Origin: Steinernema hermaphroditum
Lineage: Eukaryota > Nematoda > Chromadorea > Rhabditida > Steinernematidae
Reading direction: 5' to 3'
Assembly (NCBI GenBank): GCA_030435675.1
Contig: CM059625.1
Span: 12,400,001-12,464,000 of the forward strand
DNA: 64,000 nt
Below the pieces are notes generated by a model. It did not search any database. It was not told the origin of the DNA and saw only the letters and a list, made by a program, of their open reading frames with translations. Positions 31,260-44,207 of the stretch are shown one piece after another. Each line of letters begins with the position of its first letter. Within the stretch, counting starts at the first letter, position 1. Made by a program: the position numbers and the translations under genes.

Positions 31260-34200
31260 GTGAAATGATATGAGTTATCAATTATTCACCGAGTTCGCCA
31301 AATTTTTTCTTCAGTCTAATGACTCATTTGCACTACTGTGTGCATAGGAATCTATTCTTTGGCGGAATACAGTACTCTATGCATATAAAGGAAGGCACAA
31401 ATAATTGATTGTGCGGTTTATGACTCTGTATGACTAGAGGAAGATCAACAATCTGCTTGATCAAGAAGAACAGGAACCAATAACTAACTTAGTTCTAGCC
31501 CTAATATGTTGTTTTTGTTGCTGCTCTAGAGTAATATTACGGCGACACGTCTCCTTTTTCCGCCATTTGAGGCAAAGAAAATGTTTTGACTGAAAACTGA
31601 TATTTGCTGTTTACCTCATTGTTTATGCCAACACTATTGGAAAGGACAAGACATGGCCTGCCATGCCCACATTTGTTTATTTTGCCTTTCGCTCGAGTTA
31701 CCAATGCACTTTGACATTCTGTGGTAAACGTGGACCAAGTGGACTGTGTAACACGAAAAATGGTTCAGGTTTTGCACGCAATTACAGTGGACGCTGCTCT
31801 ATTTGATGGGCTACTCTAAGGGTGCCTTGACTTCTGACTTCGAGCAACAATTATGTTGTATTCTGAAAGTTGTTGTGGATTATTTAAACAGATTTTGTTG
31901 GCAGTAAAAGTACATAGACGTTGTCGGAATCTCTGCTGGTGACATGCTGCACTTTTTGCGCACTATCGGAAGTGAAAACCGAGTTCTTCAAACTTTAGTT
32001 GTAGCTACTTGCTAAAGGTTTGCACTAAATGTATAGTACAATTCAGCAAATACACATTGCGAAGTAGGGTAATTTCATCTAGTCATTCGTGGAGAAGGAG
32101 TTCGTGCCTCTAGATAAAGCGAGATGTGGTATTGTGTTAGCATAGATCAAAAAACTGTGATCAAAGAAAAGCATACCGTAACCGTAAGCTGGAGCGAAGA
32201 AGGCGAACGAATAGTGAAGAAAGAGGAAGGCGATGAGGAGACGCAGAAACATTCTGAAATTTGCAAAATGGTTAATTTGGTCGAATGGCCAAAGATATTA
32301 AGGGCGTTGATGGAATCGAATGGGCGTCGTTCGATTTTTCGCAACACTGGCAAGAACAACGCGTTCCATCAGCACAGAGTAGAGAATTATATGGAAATTG
32401 GGAAATTAGCGAACGCGAAAACCTTGGCCATGTGAGTGACAGTTGAAAAACGAGAACAACAGCTTAAGCACGCCTCCCGGAGGTGTGAGTCGCGCTTAAG
32501 AATCGTCACTGAAGGGATTAACCGCTCATTAACATACGAGAACTCCATTTACGAGTCATTAGGTCTATAGTCAATAATGATCTCATTGTTGACTCCCATG
32601 TAAATCGAGGCAAGCCCTTCCAATGACGCGGATGAAAACACATCGAACAGGTGGAGCCAAAGAGGGAAACAACGTCTGAAAGGCCTAGAAAAGAATTGTC
32701 GTCATCCTGCCTATGGTAATTGGGAAATAATGTTTGGAGACACATAGTGATATCATCATTTAATGTCACTTTGATAAAATGATAAATCTTCCGATGATGT
32801 AGCGAGATTTTGGATAAAATTTTACGGCGATGGGAGCGCTGCAACCACCACATTACGGGCGATTCTTTGCAGCACAGATGCGATTAACGACATTTATCGT
32901 TAAGCCAAAAAATATGTCGGAGCATATGATGTGCAGGAGAACTTAAAAGGCGAGTACCGCCTGTCATCTCCACATGACGTGCCCGGGATAGAGGTGTTCC
33001 CTGCAGGTTGCAAACGTCACTCCGCTAACGAGCTTTATTGCAGTGCTTGCGCTGCCTCTCCTCAATAATTTATTTGTCGCACGAAGATGGCCCTCATAGA
33101 ACATCAGTGAACGTTCACTTTTCGCTTTGTTGTATGCAGTTCATCTGAACCGACTGCTCCCGAGATCGCCAGTCGGCACTCATATGGAGACACCTCAATC
33201 AATCTCGCGTCTCGTCAGGGGATCTGTTAAATGAGTTGAGTGAGCACTTGGGAATTTCTTAGAATGAGTTCTCTTTGCAATGTACCACGCGCATTCGTGA
33301 AGCAAAGCAGATACCACTTCAAAATTGTAGTCGATAGCGGGCGCCCACGAGTCGGATTAGTTAATCATTACATTCTTTGACGTCGCTTCTGGACATTTTA
33401 AAATAACGTTGCATTTATAATTGAAAGCTTGTTTTGATTTAGTCACCGCTGAATTTCGTTGATTTTGGTCGGAGATCGTTTAAGTTATAATTCACGACAG
33501 AAGGTAAATTGATTACATTATTTGTGATTTTAGTCACTCGTATGGCGCTTAACAAAATATTCGATCTGATCTTTGTGATCGATCTGATCAAGCCTGTACA
33601 TTCACGAAGCGATGTAACCTTGATGTTCATAGTGTCAAAAGGTAAAATGCGTGGCATCGGGTAACTGAAGAGTTGCCAGTTTGCCACGTTTTATCTCTTT
33701 ATTGCTGCTTCAGGCTATAACTTGCACATGAGTTCGCTTCGTCTGAATTTCCGTTTTGCTGACTTTTGGTCTTTACTTTAAATTAGCGTAAGATCAATAG
33801 AAGTTTGGAGTTCTGCCCGCCACTTCCAATTTGTCACGTCCCGGAACTACCTTCCTTGTTGTAGTCACTAGTCATCTTCTTCCTAAAACGATTTATGCAG
33901 ATGTATCATATATGCTATCCAAGCGGTGCTAGCAGGAATAGAGATTACGGCGATCTTCAAGTCCTTATCGTCATAGGCGTTTATAGAGAAATGTCCTTTT
34001 AACAATAGAGGAAGCCCTAAGTTGTATGCAAGCGGGCATCATCATTTCTTAGACCGTGAACTCCACTTCTTCACTTTCCGCATTGCCGTCCTTTGTCCGC
34101 TCAAAATCCCGAAGACGCCGCCTATGTTCATGGATCAGTCGTCTAGTGCCATTTGAAAACGTGGTCGATGTAAGGGATTACCAAACATCTGCATTTCGCC

Positions 34201-37200
34201 CGTGGGCGGCATCGGAAAGACTAATCTCTTATTTATGTTCGTTTTTTCCACTAGTGTGGACATGTCGTTTGTAAGGTCTTTACAGTCATAGAGAAATAAT
34301 AGCCCTACGGTAGAGGCGTTGAAGCATTGTACTATGTCCTTATTCTTCTTTTAACGTCAATGTTCCGAGTACTCACTGCTACCTCACAACCATAATGCTT
34401 CATGACGACCAATGTCTAATTATTTAAACCAATTACCATTAAAAAGGAGGTAGGCTGATCCGTGTAATCATATATCCTGACCGTTCTAAACGTTTCATTA
34501 GTTATCATGGAGCTAAGTCTCTGCTGGTAGCTCCAGGCTTCTTCTTGAAAGAGATACTTCTTTCCACTTCCTTTCCACGTCATGCACGTTCTTTTACTAT
34601 ATGCCTGAAATAATTGAAAGTTTTGTGACGCCTTAATTCAATTTTAAAGCGTCTTTGTCGCCGATAGAGCGTCTGCGCATAAAAGTCCAACTTGTTACTT
34701 TCTCCTTTTTTGACGTTCACCACTTACGCACGTCCTCTAATCACTTTTGCGTCCGACGTTTGCTCTCCGCCTGAAGGGCTGCTCCTGGAACGAGACGAAA
34801 ATTAATAATTTTTGCAACTTTGACAGAGTCCCATATTTTCCAGGGCATCACATTTGGAACTGTTGTTCTTTATGGACGCGGGTACCTAAGTGCGTGTCCG
34901 TGTGAACGCTGACTAAACTGAGGTCAGAGCTCGTTGCCCATTCATCGCGCGTTCTCGCAGCCTCACAGAGAGTGAATTGGTCTTGAAGAGTCTTCTGGGA
35001 GAACGCCTCGAGTACCCATGTGCGTTTAAAAGTGTGTTTAGAGAAAAGTTGTTGAACCAGGTGAATCGTCGCTATGGGTACACAGACAGACGTTTTCGAA
35101 AACTCTGAATGCCAAACCAGGTCGGTCGTCAAGCTGGAAGGTCGGTCTGATTTCATACTTTCACCTTTTTTTTTGCCCATCTGATTAAGTATTCGCCAAG
35201 GCTTTCCCGACCGACTCCCTTGCACACCGACTTCAATAGGGTACCCTGGGTTCGCTGTTTCAAAGGTTCGGACTAACTCGGTTGTCGCTTGTCGATCTTC
35301 GCTTTCCTTCTGTTACGCGAACACTTATCCGCTTGCGATAACAATATTAAATTTTCGAATTATGAATACTGGACTTTGCTGTTCAACACTATTACTCACA
35401 GCACTATCGTACTCCAAGTATATGCATTCTTCTTGACTACACCAGAGTCACAGATCAAGCACAAAGCTCAATTTTGTCAATTGCAAACTGCGCAAGCCAA
35501 AATATTTTTTGCTAAAGGCTTTGTTCTATTCCACGGCTTTATAAATCATTTATTTTTGATGTGTTTTTCTTTTATGTGTCAGGGCAAAGTCTATCACAAG
35601 GAATCAGAATTCTTTCGGTTTGGATTTTGTTTGTGGCCACCGTATTCCCTCGAAAACAGCCGCCTGCGCGATTTGTTATTTCGTGTGAGAAAAGACTTTG
35701 GAACCGCATTAGCAATTCAAAAAATAAGCTAGATTATTATTATTTTGTTTTTGCATTTCAGTTGCCTCCCGCGTGACACATTTGATCTCTTGTTTTCTTT
35801 TTCGTAGCCCAAAAACATTTCCTGCAACTTTCTTTTCTATTGAATTACAGGGAACCTCGAAGGGGGCGACCATTCGCTGCGAGGAAAAACATCATCGTAC
35901 ACTCACAGGCCCAATTATTTTCTTTCCGCCCCCTGCAAGCTATCCTAGATAATTTCGTTCAAAGAAAAGTTTCTTCAGCTCCTTCGGACTGCTATCAGAT
36001 GTGCATCGTCGATGGGAAAGCCAATGGCCTCGACTCCGATATCACCGTCTGATGAGCGCACTTGGATCGCATTTGAAAGTTTGAAAGCAAGTCGCCTCAA
36101 TTGCTATGTTTCTTTGTTGGCGACAAACAACTTTTAACTCTGAAAGGTCATACCCGGCCACGAGAACTCAGTAATTGTTCGCTCGAAAATGGTGAACTAT
36201 CAAACGCGTCTCTTCGTTAATGGTTATTGGTTAATCTCTCAACATCTCAATCTAAAGTGGAAAACATTGCTATTCGATGCGAACACTTCATGCCTAAAAC
36301 ATGGAATCCAGACAGGGAACTCAACCACGTTCGGCTATTGTTTAGTGCCCGTTTTCACGGCTCGAGACGACGTGGGCAGATCTGGATTCCGGATTCCCAT
36401 TTCGCACAATTGTAGTATTTCCGATTCTCGGACATTCCCATATGCCCACTTAGGCAGAGGCCATTTTCGTCTTCCTTGTTTTTAGCGTTCATTGCCGAAA
36501 CGAAACCGGCATCTTGTTTTTGACGCAGCACTTTGTTTCTGCGCACTCATTACTCCTTTCATTTGTGTCTGCTTTCCTAAAATTTAACTGTTGACTGATT
36601 CAGTTTTCCTGGAAGCGTGCTAGAAAACTTTGATACATTGCAGATTCTCAACTTTTCTGCGTAGGTTGTTGAAACCACTGATTATTACTCTACCGTTCCT
36701 TCATTTAGCAACCTTTCTCAGCTGACCGCGGTCAGAATCCATTCTAAAATAGTAGTCATGTGAACCTGATTCAGTAGAGTTCATCTACCAACTTGGAACA
36801 CTTACTTGCAAGAGTTGTTTTGCTGCGCCTGCAGCAAAGGAGAGTCGTCCGATTTAAAGATCTAGGTCCATACATCTTCGCTCTTCGTATGCACAAAACT
36901 ACAGTTTTGTCATTTCGTACTTTTAGCAAGATTGTAGTCCACATTTTGACAAATAGTGATTTTTAGCTGAATGTGGCAATATACGAGAGGCGCTCAATGC
37001 AAACATATGAAGCCACTAGTATTTGCTTCTCTTTTTGATGTTTTTGGATGTTGTCCATCATTTTAAATGAAACGCACCCGACCCTGTGTCAACTCACATT
37101 TAGTGCACGACAGCTTTCAGATGCCCTTTACCTACGAAAAATGCTAAAAGCACAACGAAACTATTTATACAACTCGCTTTGAACTTTCGAGATAGGCCAC

Positions 37201-40200
37201 AATTTTACTCGATCATTGTATGTTTTATTTCAGTGAATAGGGTTGTCAGAAAGTACGTATTTGTCGCTGAATTATAGAGTCACTTCAAGAATTAGATCGT
37301 GTGTTTGGAAAATGCTGCTGTGGCAATCAGGGGGAATGGCGTTAATTGCTGAAAAGTTCGATGTGAATTAAGTCCGTCCCTTTTGTGTTAGTCCCAGTGA
37401 ACTTCTAATTTTTTCCATCCAATTCCAACGTTTGTGAAGAGAAAACAGATTCGAAGTCGTGCCACATTCTCTGTTTCCACAGGTGAGCTGACTGACGCCA
37501 ATCGTGAGTCAAACTTCCCAGAGCTGATAAATCAAATTTTGTATTTGGTGTGAGTGTTTTGTTCTGACTCTCACTCATGCATAAGCTCACTCAGATGTCC
37601 ATGCGACGTCACATCGTCGTTTTCCGTACCTCACTATTTCAGGCTTTGGTTGACGATACTCCCAATAAAAAAGAACTTTTTTGATAGTTAGTTGTGTGGG
37701 CTCAACTCATCTACTCCGTAATCCTGATGTATGACTTTGTTTATTTTCATGAAGGGTAGCATAAAAAAGACATCTGCACGTTGTCCTTCTCGGCCATAGG
37801 GAGCGTATCTTTGGCGTGACTTCCACACATTTCTATGTTTTCACAAGAGTGCTCGAGTCAATCAAGGACACATTCGCTGATTGTGCCTCTATGTTTATTA
37901 TCATAGCCCGTCGCTTTTCTATTTTCAAAAAGAGCAGAAATAATTAGTGCTTTTGAAGATTTGGAAGGACCGAATGGTCTCTACCAAATGGAGTTGACCA
38001 TCAATAATGTGCTGCCTTTCTACAAAATTGCACAAAAAATTCGCCTTTCATATTCCTCTGAGAAGTTTGTCATTAGATCGAGATATCACCTTTGATAATG
38101 TCATTTACGATTTTGCGACGAACAACTTGAGCACTTTTCGTAGCAAATAATAGTGCTCAATAAGAACATTTCAGCAGATCGGCGGCTGTAGCAAAATTCC
38201 CGTCCAGAACCGTTGGTTCCATGAAAGCTTGTCCTTCCTCACTTACATTTAAAGGCGCACTTTGTGGTTAATCGAATTTCGACTATTCATTGTGGTTTGT
38301 ATCGTGTTTTCGAGGGAGACAGTGAAGCTATCAATTACTGTTAAATGACTTAGACACTCGGACGTAAGCCACTAAGAGCATAGAAGAGTGTCTGAACCGT
38401 GTCGCACGTGGGTGTGCTTTTCATGTGGCTAGGAAGGCGAGTGCTGTCTTATTTTTTCAACGCTTAACTCTTGGTTACTACATACTCTGGTAACCAGCGA
38501 ATTGAGCTCTGCTACAATTTTGCGAATATATTATACGATAAGAAAAACCGAACATCAAAGAATATGAAATCGAGAAGTTCGTATTTCGCGTATCCAAAAA
38601 AGCCCTCCTAGGGCTACTAGTAATGAATTAAAGGCACATGTTGACTATTCGATAACCGACTGTTCTAATTTAGGATTCCAGGTTTTCTTATCTCTGTCGC
38701 GTGTACTATTAACTAATTGTTTAGGCTGATTTTTCTGCTGAAATTGGAACGTTGTTTTCGGTCTTGTCGGATACCACTTCCTTATTTTACGATTGCATCC
38801 CATTGAGAATAGAGTGGGCTCTAAAAACTTCCTTCGCCCACTTTTATGAAAGACCAAGGTTTGTGTAAAACGAATTCGCATAAGTAAAATCATTGTGAAA
38901 AGCGAGATGTTGTCCAATACAGTGCGAGTCAACGGTTTGCGTAAAGCCTCTATTTTCTCTGACGATTAATTGGAATGAGACTGAATGCTGCTTCCTTATT
39001 CCACCTGTAGTCGGCCGGCTGATTGCCTTTTGGCCGCGAAGAGACGCAATAGATGCGACCAGGATCTTTGTTTTCTAATTCATTTATTTTCATTACTCAC
39101 GACGCTCACGCGATGTTTTCGTTATTATGTTGATGTTCTTACTCCTTGAGAATTCCTTTCCTTCTCACTCATTCGGTATGTGGGAGTCGCCCTTCAAGCA
39201 GTCGAGGGCGAATTTCCAATTTAACGATTGTGTATTGTGAGAAGAAACAAATCCACCCATGTCGTGTTGCGAACGAATGTTTTTTCCAATCAAAAAGGGA
39301 TCAAGTGAAATTAGTTATTTCGCCCCTTGCAGACGAAACTCGTCCAGACGACGGCTTCTGACGTTCCGTTCCCAAGGAGGAAACGCTGTTGATGCCCTTA
39401 TGAGCTCCAAATCATTTCTGCTTTCATGCATACGCGAACTGATGATGTTTTTCGGATGGTACAGAAATTCATTAGTATCGCGTATTAATTTGTAGCAAAC
39501 ATTTCCTAACATCGACTATGTGCGTATGCACGCAAAAATTATTCGTAACCCATTCTTGTATTATTTTGGCTTGTCGCAAAGCGTTCTGTTCGTTTCTTCC
39601 TGCTGCATTGTGTGCGTCCAAATCACGGGCATTGCTCCTGCAATCCCACGATCATTAACGACACATACATACGAACGCCACGATGAGTATTAAAACGCGA
39701 TTAGTGCGTTTTAATAGGTGGCTATTAACTGGTGCCTGAGGACCAACGTTCGACGTTCCGCTTCTCCTAATTAACGTCTGAGGTTCCTCCTGCGGCAGAC
39801 GACTGACCGTAACTCGACCCGGCACAGCTGGAGCACAGAAGGCGACGACGTGGGTTGACGTCGTCGGCTGGTATATGGATGAATTCGAACGCCTATTGTG
39901 ACATCGCCGAGATTAGTGCCGTTGGTTCGCATTTGTCACGGCACCCCTCAGCAGCGCACTCAATTGAATACCGCAGACACCTTTGAACGTCTTTCCGGAT
40001 TCGATGTCCTCATTGTTTTCGGCCCGCTCACATAATTAATTTCCCCATTCTTAAAGGGCCACGTCCATGTCTACTCTTTTTGTGGCTATGTTTACATCCA
40101 TCGAATTGACATCTTTGAAATTTAATTTCGCTTACTGTGACTCATGCTCGTGACCCATGCTGCTCATTTACGCCAGAACGCTACCGCTTTTTGTCTTTGC

Positions 40201-40815
40201 AGTTTTGCTCATTGATCGCGGATCGTCGCTTCTTACGAATTATAGGGCCGTGCGTTGGTCGAGTGGGTTTCGTTCCTTTTCTTCTTGACTAATTTAGTTA
40301 TCCTGGTGATGGATCAGTTGAACGCAGTAATTAAATTGTGCCGAACACAGACTGTTAAGATACAGCACACGTCCGTTTAATCGAATTAGCTCACGTCAAT
40401 TCTAGGCTAGTCCCAAATTAGACACCCCCCCCGCCGCCCTAGTGAATGATCTGTTTTGCATCGCCTTCCGCATCTTTAAATGTCACCGAACCCCTCAGAG
40501 GCACTTTCAATGCTTTCAGTGCACAAACCATCCGCACTGCAGACAGAATACGATATGCTTCATAGAGACTAGCACGAATTCCTCAGTTCCGCTGTCATGT
40601 GTCCGAAGCGCTCGAGGGCAACGAGAGGCGGTTCTAATTTGTCGCCCAGAGAGTCAAAAAAAGATGACGAGCGGAAGGGACGCAGAAGCTGTGATGCGCG
40701 TTTAATAAGAGCTGCTATCTGTCACTCTATCACTTATCGTGTCGATATCATTAGTCACAACTTTTTGTCCTCTCGAACACTGTGAACACATTTCAACTTT
40801 TCAGAAAAGCACAAA
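31260..40815. other. 9.5-kb stretch without supportable genes
   Basis: I searched both strands for family motifs and exon runs and found none; frames longer than 100 codons here (32,124-32,435; 34,848-35,225; 35,289-35,732) lack recognisable similarity. It separates the minus-strand bestrophin side from the plus-strand GPCR, so it could be upstream control sequence for either, or hold non-coding RNA genes. The only marked structure I saw is an 11-bp perfect hairpin at 39,688-39,716. Confidence 0.5.
39688..39716. other. Perfect 11-bp stem, 7-nt loop hairpin
   Basis: TATTAAAACGC (39,688-39,698) is the exact reverse complement of 39,706-39,716, with loop GATTAGT. It may be a palindromic binding site or chance. 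Confidence 0.5.
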
Positions 40816-42074
40816 ATGTTGCCAAACTGCTCGTGCCAGCATGAGCACGAAGACGTGAACATGTTCAACGCGGTTCTCGTCCTTGGCGTCCTTCCGGTCA
40901 TCTCGACTGTCGGAGTCATCGCTAACATCTTCAGCATTCTCATCTATTCAAAGCATCGTCAGTCTGCCAGCCTCTACTTAACAGCTCTAAGCTGCAGCGA
41001 TCTTGGTTAGTGGTCTCTGCGGTTCGCTGCTTCTATGTAATCCGTATTCACAGGCGTTTGTCTCTCCGGAATCTTCGTGATATCGGCTGATTCACTCAGA
41101 CCGCATTTCTCACTCATCGACCAGACCTTCGTGCTTTTATTACCAAAACTGATACCATTTGGGTTGGCATTTCAAATGCTGAGTGTCTACATAACTGTCA
41201 TGGCAGCGATAGACTGCTTCCTGTCTGTTTCTCGGTAACCCAATTCCACTTATGTTCAGTTGCTATTCTTCCGTTTAGGAGATACCGAGACGTCAAATCC
41301 TGGTACTGCACTATGGACAACGCGCACAAAGTGATGTTCTGCCTGGTGTTCTTTGTCATCCTCTATAATCTAATTCTGTTCGGTGAACTCGAAGCTATCA
41401 AATGTTTCAATCTGGAAAGCGACGTCGCCATGTATGAGTTGTGCCCAACGGAAATGCGGCTCAATGAAAATTATATCACTATATACAGGTTCGCGGGAAG
41501 CTCGCTGTTACAGGTTAACGATCACATTTGTTTCAGGGGATACATGTATGCATTAATTATGGCCTTTCTTCCTTTTACGTTCCTCCTTTTCTTGACGATT
41601 GGCATTCTTTGTGCGATGAATACCCGATGTGCAGAGTCAAATCGCGAGATCATGGCAAGGGCAGTTGATTCAAGTAAGTACTGTAGATTCTTCTTGGTTC
41701 TTCCCAACTGGACTCCATATGAAACAATCAAATGAGACACTAAACATGCCGTTTTCAGTGGAAGCCAAAACAGACGACGCGAGCTCCCCAATCGTGCTCG
41801 TCATGGTGGTCGCCCTGTTTCTCCTCTGCAACGCCATCTCGCTCCTCGTCAACATATGCGATATGATTGCTGGGTAGGAGCAGTTAAACCGTAAAGTCAG
41901 TGGTTACCCCATTTCAGCTTAATAACTCCGCAGACGCAAATGGCCCTGATCGACGTCGGCAATGTGCTGGTTGTCTTCAACGCCACCGCCAACTTCTTCA
42001 TTTACATCACCTTCTCACAGAGCTACAGCAAGGAGCTGCGCGCAATGATGAGACTGAAGGCTCCGATCAGTTGA
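40816..42074 (+). CDS. Rhodopsin-class GPCR, FMRFamide-peptide receptor-like
   Basis: Six or more exons form a seven-helix protein. TM1 is [20 protein letters not shown] (with the GN/AN motif), TM2 [16 protein letters not shown]3 [20 protein letters not shown] followed by VSR, TM4 [19 protein letters not shown]5 [20 protein letters not shown]6 [20 protein letters not shown], and TM7 [19 protein letters not shown]. The TM7 form N..V..N...NF.IY is typical of invertebrate FMRFamide/myosuppressin-type receptors. The DRY position reads SRR instead of ERY. The N-terminus is short with an NCS sequon. Start ATG follows an ACTTTTCAG acceptor by 12 bp. Ligand unknown. Confidence 0.8.
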
Positions 42075-43310
42075 GCTCGTCTGCATTTCATCAAGGGGAC
42101 AAAATGAGATTGCTCAACGCCGTAGCGAGAGACTTCGGTTATCCCTGTGGGCTTGTACATGACATGTATGTATGTGCTGAAGACGGATAAATTTGCACAT
42201 TCAATGTGTAAAGGCTATGGTGCCTGAATATGTAAAATATGTAAAAGGATGTGAATAAATGGAGAGAGAACTACACATATTTTATCCGGCGATTTCATGG
42301 CGTGAAACCTGCGACGAATGCTCTGTCGCCAATTGATATGAACAGGATAAATTTGTAGTTAAGGTTTTGCATTTTGAACCTCTGTCTTCAAAGGGTTGTT
42401 GCAAAGGGCACTCTCTGTATATTCGCCAATTACTGACTGTGATCTATCGATCTGTCCTATCTGTCTCAAGTGTAATTTATTTTTTGATATGCAACACACG
42501 CCAAAAACACTGATTACGGAGAAGCTGCTGAAAACCGATCATATGCATGCTAAGAAAACTGGACCTCAGTGGAAAGGAAACAGAATCTGACTTACTATTT
42601 ATTTCTATTGGGTTAATTTTAACAATTTTATGTCATACTGTTTCTATCTTTTTCTAGTATGTATATTGACTGTAAGTAGTTATATGAATGATTTATTCTC
42701 CTCTAAAATGTGATCAAACGTGAAGCTGTATTTAATAGTGACCGAGCCGAGAAATTGAAGTTGTGTTCAAATAAAGCTGGGACAAAAATTAGCAAATGCT
42801 CTAGGACTTTCGCTTTCGAGCCAATGCTTCGTCAAATGACGCATATGTACAGATCTGAGACCTTCCTAAGGAAGCAGATCGCAACTCTAGTGTCCTCTGA
42901 ACCCGAATGACAGGCTCCCGAAAAGAATATCCTGCACCCTTTGTTGTCGGAAACTGTTCCTCTTGCAATGCTTGTCGGTGGAAGCTTCCAATGCAGCACT
43001 GAATGAGTCAAATATTCATTGTCATTTAATGATAGTTTTGTTTTGAGAATCAATGTAGACGCTGCGATAACCCTGCAAACATCAGAGAGAATATTTTCCA
43101 TTTGTCAAGGTTTTAATAACGTCGATCAGCCCTTTTAATGTTTACACGGATTACACTCCTCACTTTCAAAAGATATTTGTTCTCGGCAGTCTGTTTCCAG
43201 TTTTTGTGCATTGCTCCAGCTGATTACACGCGTACTGGTCGCCCTCTGCGGCGTTGTATGTTTGTTTCACGTGCCACGTTTTCAGAGGTGATAAAACATT
43301 TCAAACGAAA
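42075..43310. other. Spacer GPCR/NAA10
   Basis: About 1.2 kb. A polyadenylation-like GTGAATAAATGG lies near 42,250, about 180 bp after the GPCR stop. Nothing else is supported. A GTTTTCAG acceptor at 43,284 precedes the NAA10 ATG. Confidence 0.4.
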
Positions 43311-43950
43311 ATGGTCGAGATTCGCCAAGCCTCCGTCGAGGACCTCATTAACACCCAGCACTGCAATCTTCTATGTCTCCCCGAAAATTACCAAATGAAG
43401 TACTACTTCTACCATGCCCTCTCTTGGCCTCAGTTGACTTATGTCGCCGAAGATCATAAGGTATTTTTTGTCTTTATGTTGGCAATAATGGAGTAACTCT
43501 TCTGCAGGGCAACATTGTTGGGTACGTCCTGGCCAAGATGGAGGAAGAACCCGACGAGGAACCACATGGTCACATTACTTCGCTGGCTGTGAAGCGATCG
43601 TTCCGTCGTCTGGGTATCGCGGAAAAGTTGATGAATCAGGCCGCTCGAGCCATGATCGAAAACTTCAACGCAAAGTAACTCGACCCCAGTATTCTTCAGA
43701 AATTACAGATTGGCCTTTTAGATTCGTGTCTCTTCATGTGCGCGTCTCCAACCGCGCGGCGCTGAATCTCTACCAGAACGCCCTCGGCTTTGAGATTAGC
43801 GATACCGAAGTGAAGTATTATGCCGATGGTGAAGACGCCTACGCCATGAAGCGTCCGCTCGTCGAATTCGCCAAAACAAACAACATCATTCCAGCTGATG
43901 AGAAGTCCTTCTTTGCCGCACCTCAGCCACACAAAAGACGCAATAACTGA
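43311..43950 (+). CDS. NAA10: N-alpha-acetyltransferase 10, NatA catalytic subunit
   Basis: Three exons encode a near-complete match to NAA10/ARD1: [34 protein letters not shown], then [40 protein letters not shown] (the acetyl-CoA-binding RxxGxA is RRLGIA), ENFNAK and [34 protein letters not shown]. The C-terminus is a short divergent tail. NatA acetylates N-termini of nascent chains on the ribosome with NAA15 (family knowledge). Length is about 175 residues, short of human NAA10 (235) because the long acidic tail is missing, as in many invertebrates. Confidence 0.95.
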
Positions 43951-44207
43951 ATATGCTCTTACCGCTCTTAATCGCTGATCTTAATTTGCTGTTGATTTGT
44001 TGTTGACATCACTGAACTTAAAGATGTTTTCTTGTAGATGCAAGGATTGTTTTTCTTTCTGAGTCGATAAACGAGATGATAACCAACAGAGTGCAACAAT
44101 ATGAAAAGACTGTGGGTACGACTAGACGATCCTCGCTTCGGCTTTACTTTATGTGTTGCCAATGTCACATCGTTGCTCATCACCGCTACAGGGGGATGTT
44201 GGTCTGA

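Noticed and set aside
32124..32435. 103-codon ORF
   Set aside because: No similarity, no splice context, no neighbouring exons; length expected by chance in 9.5 kb.
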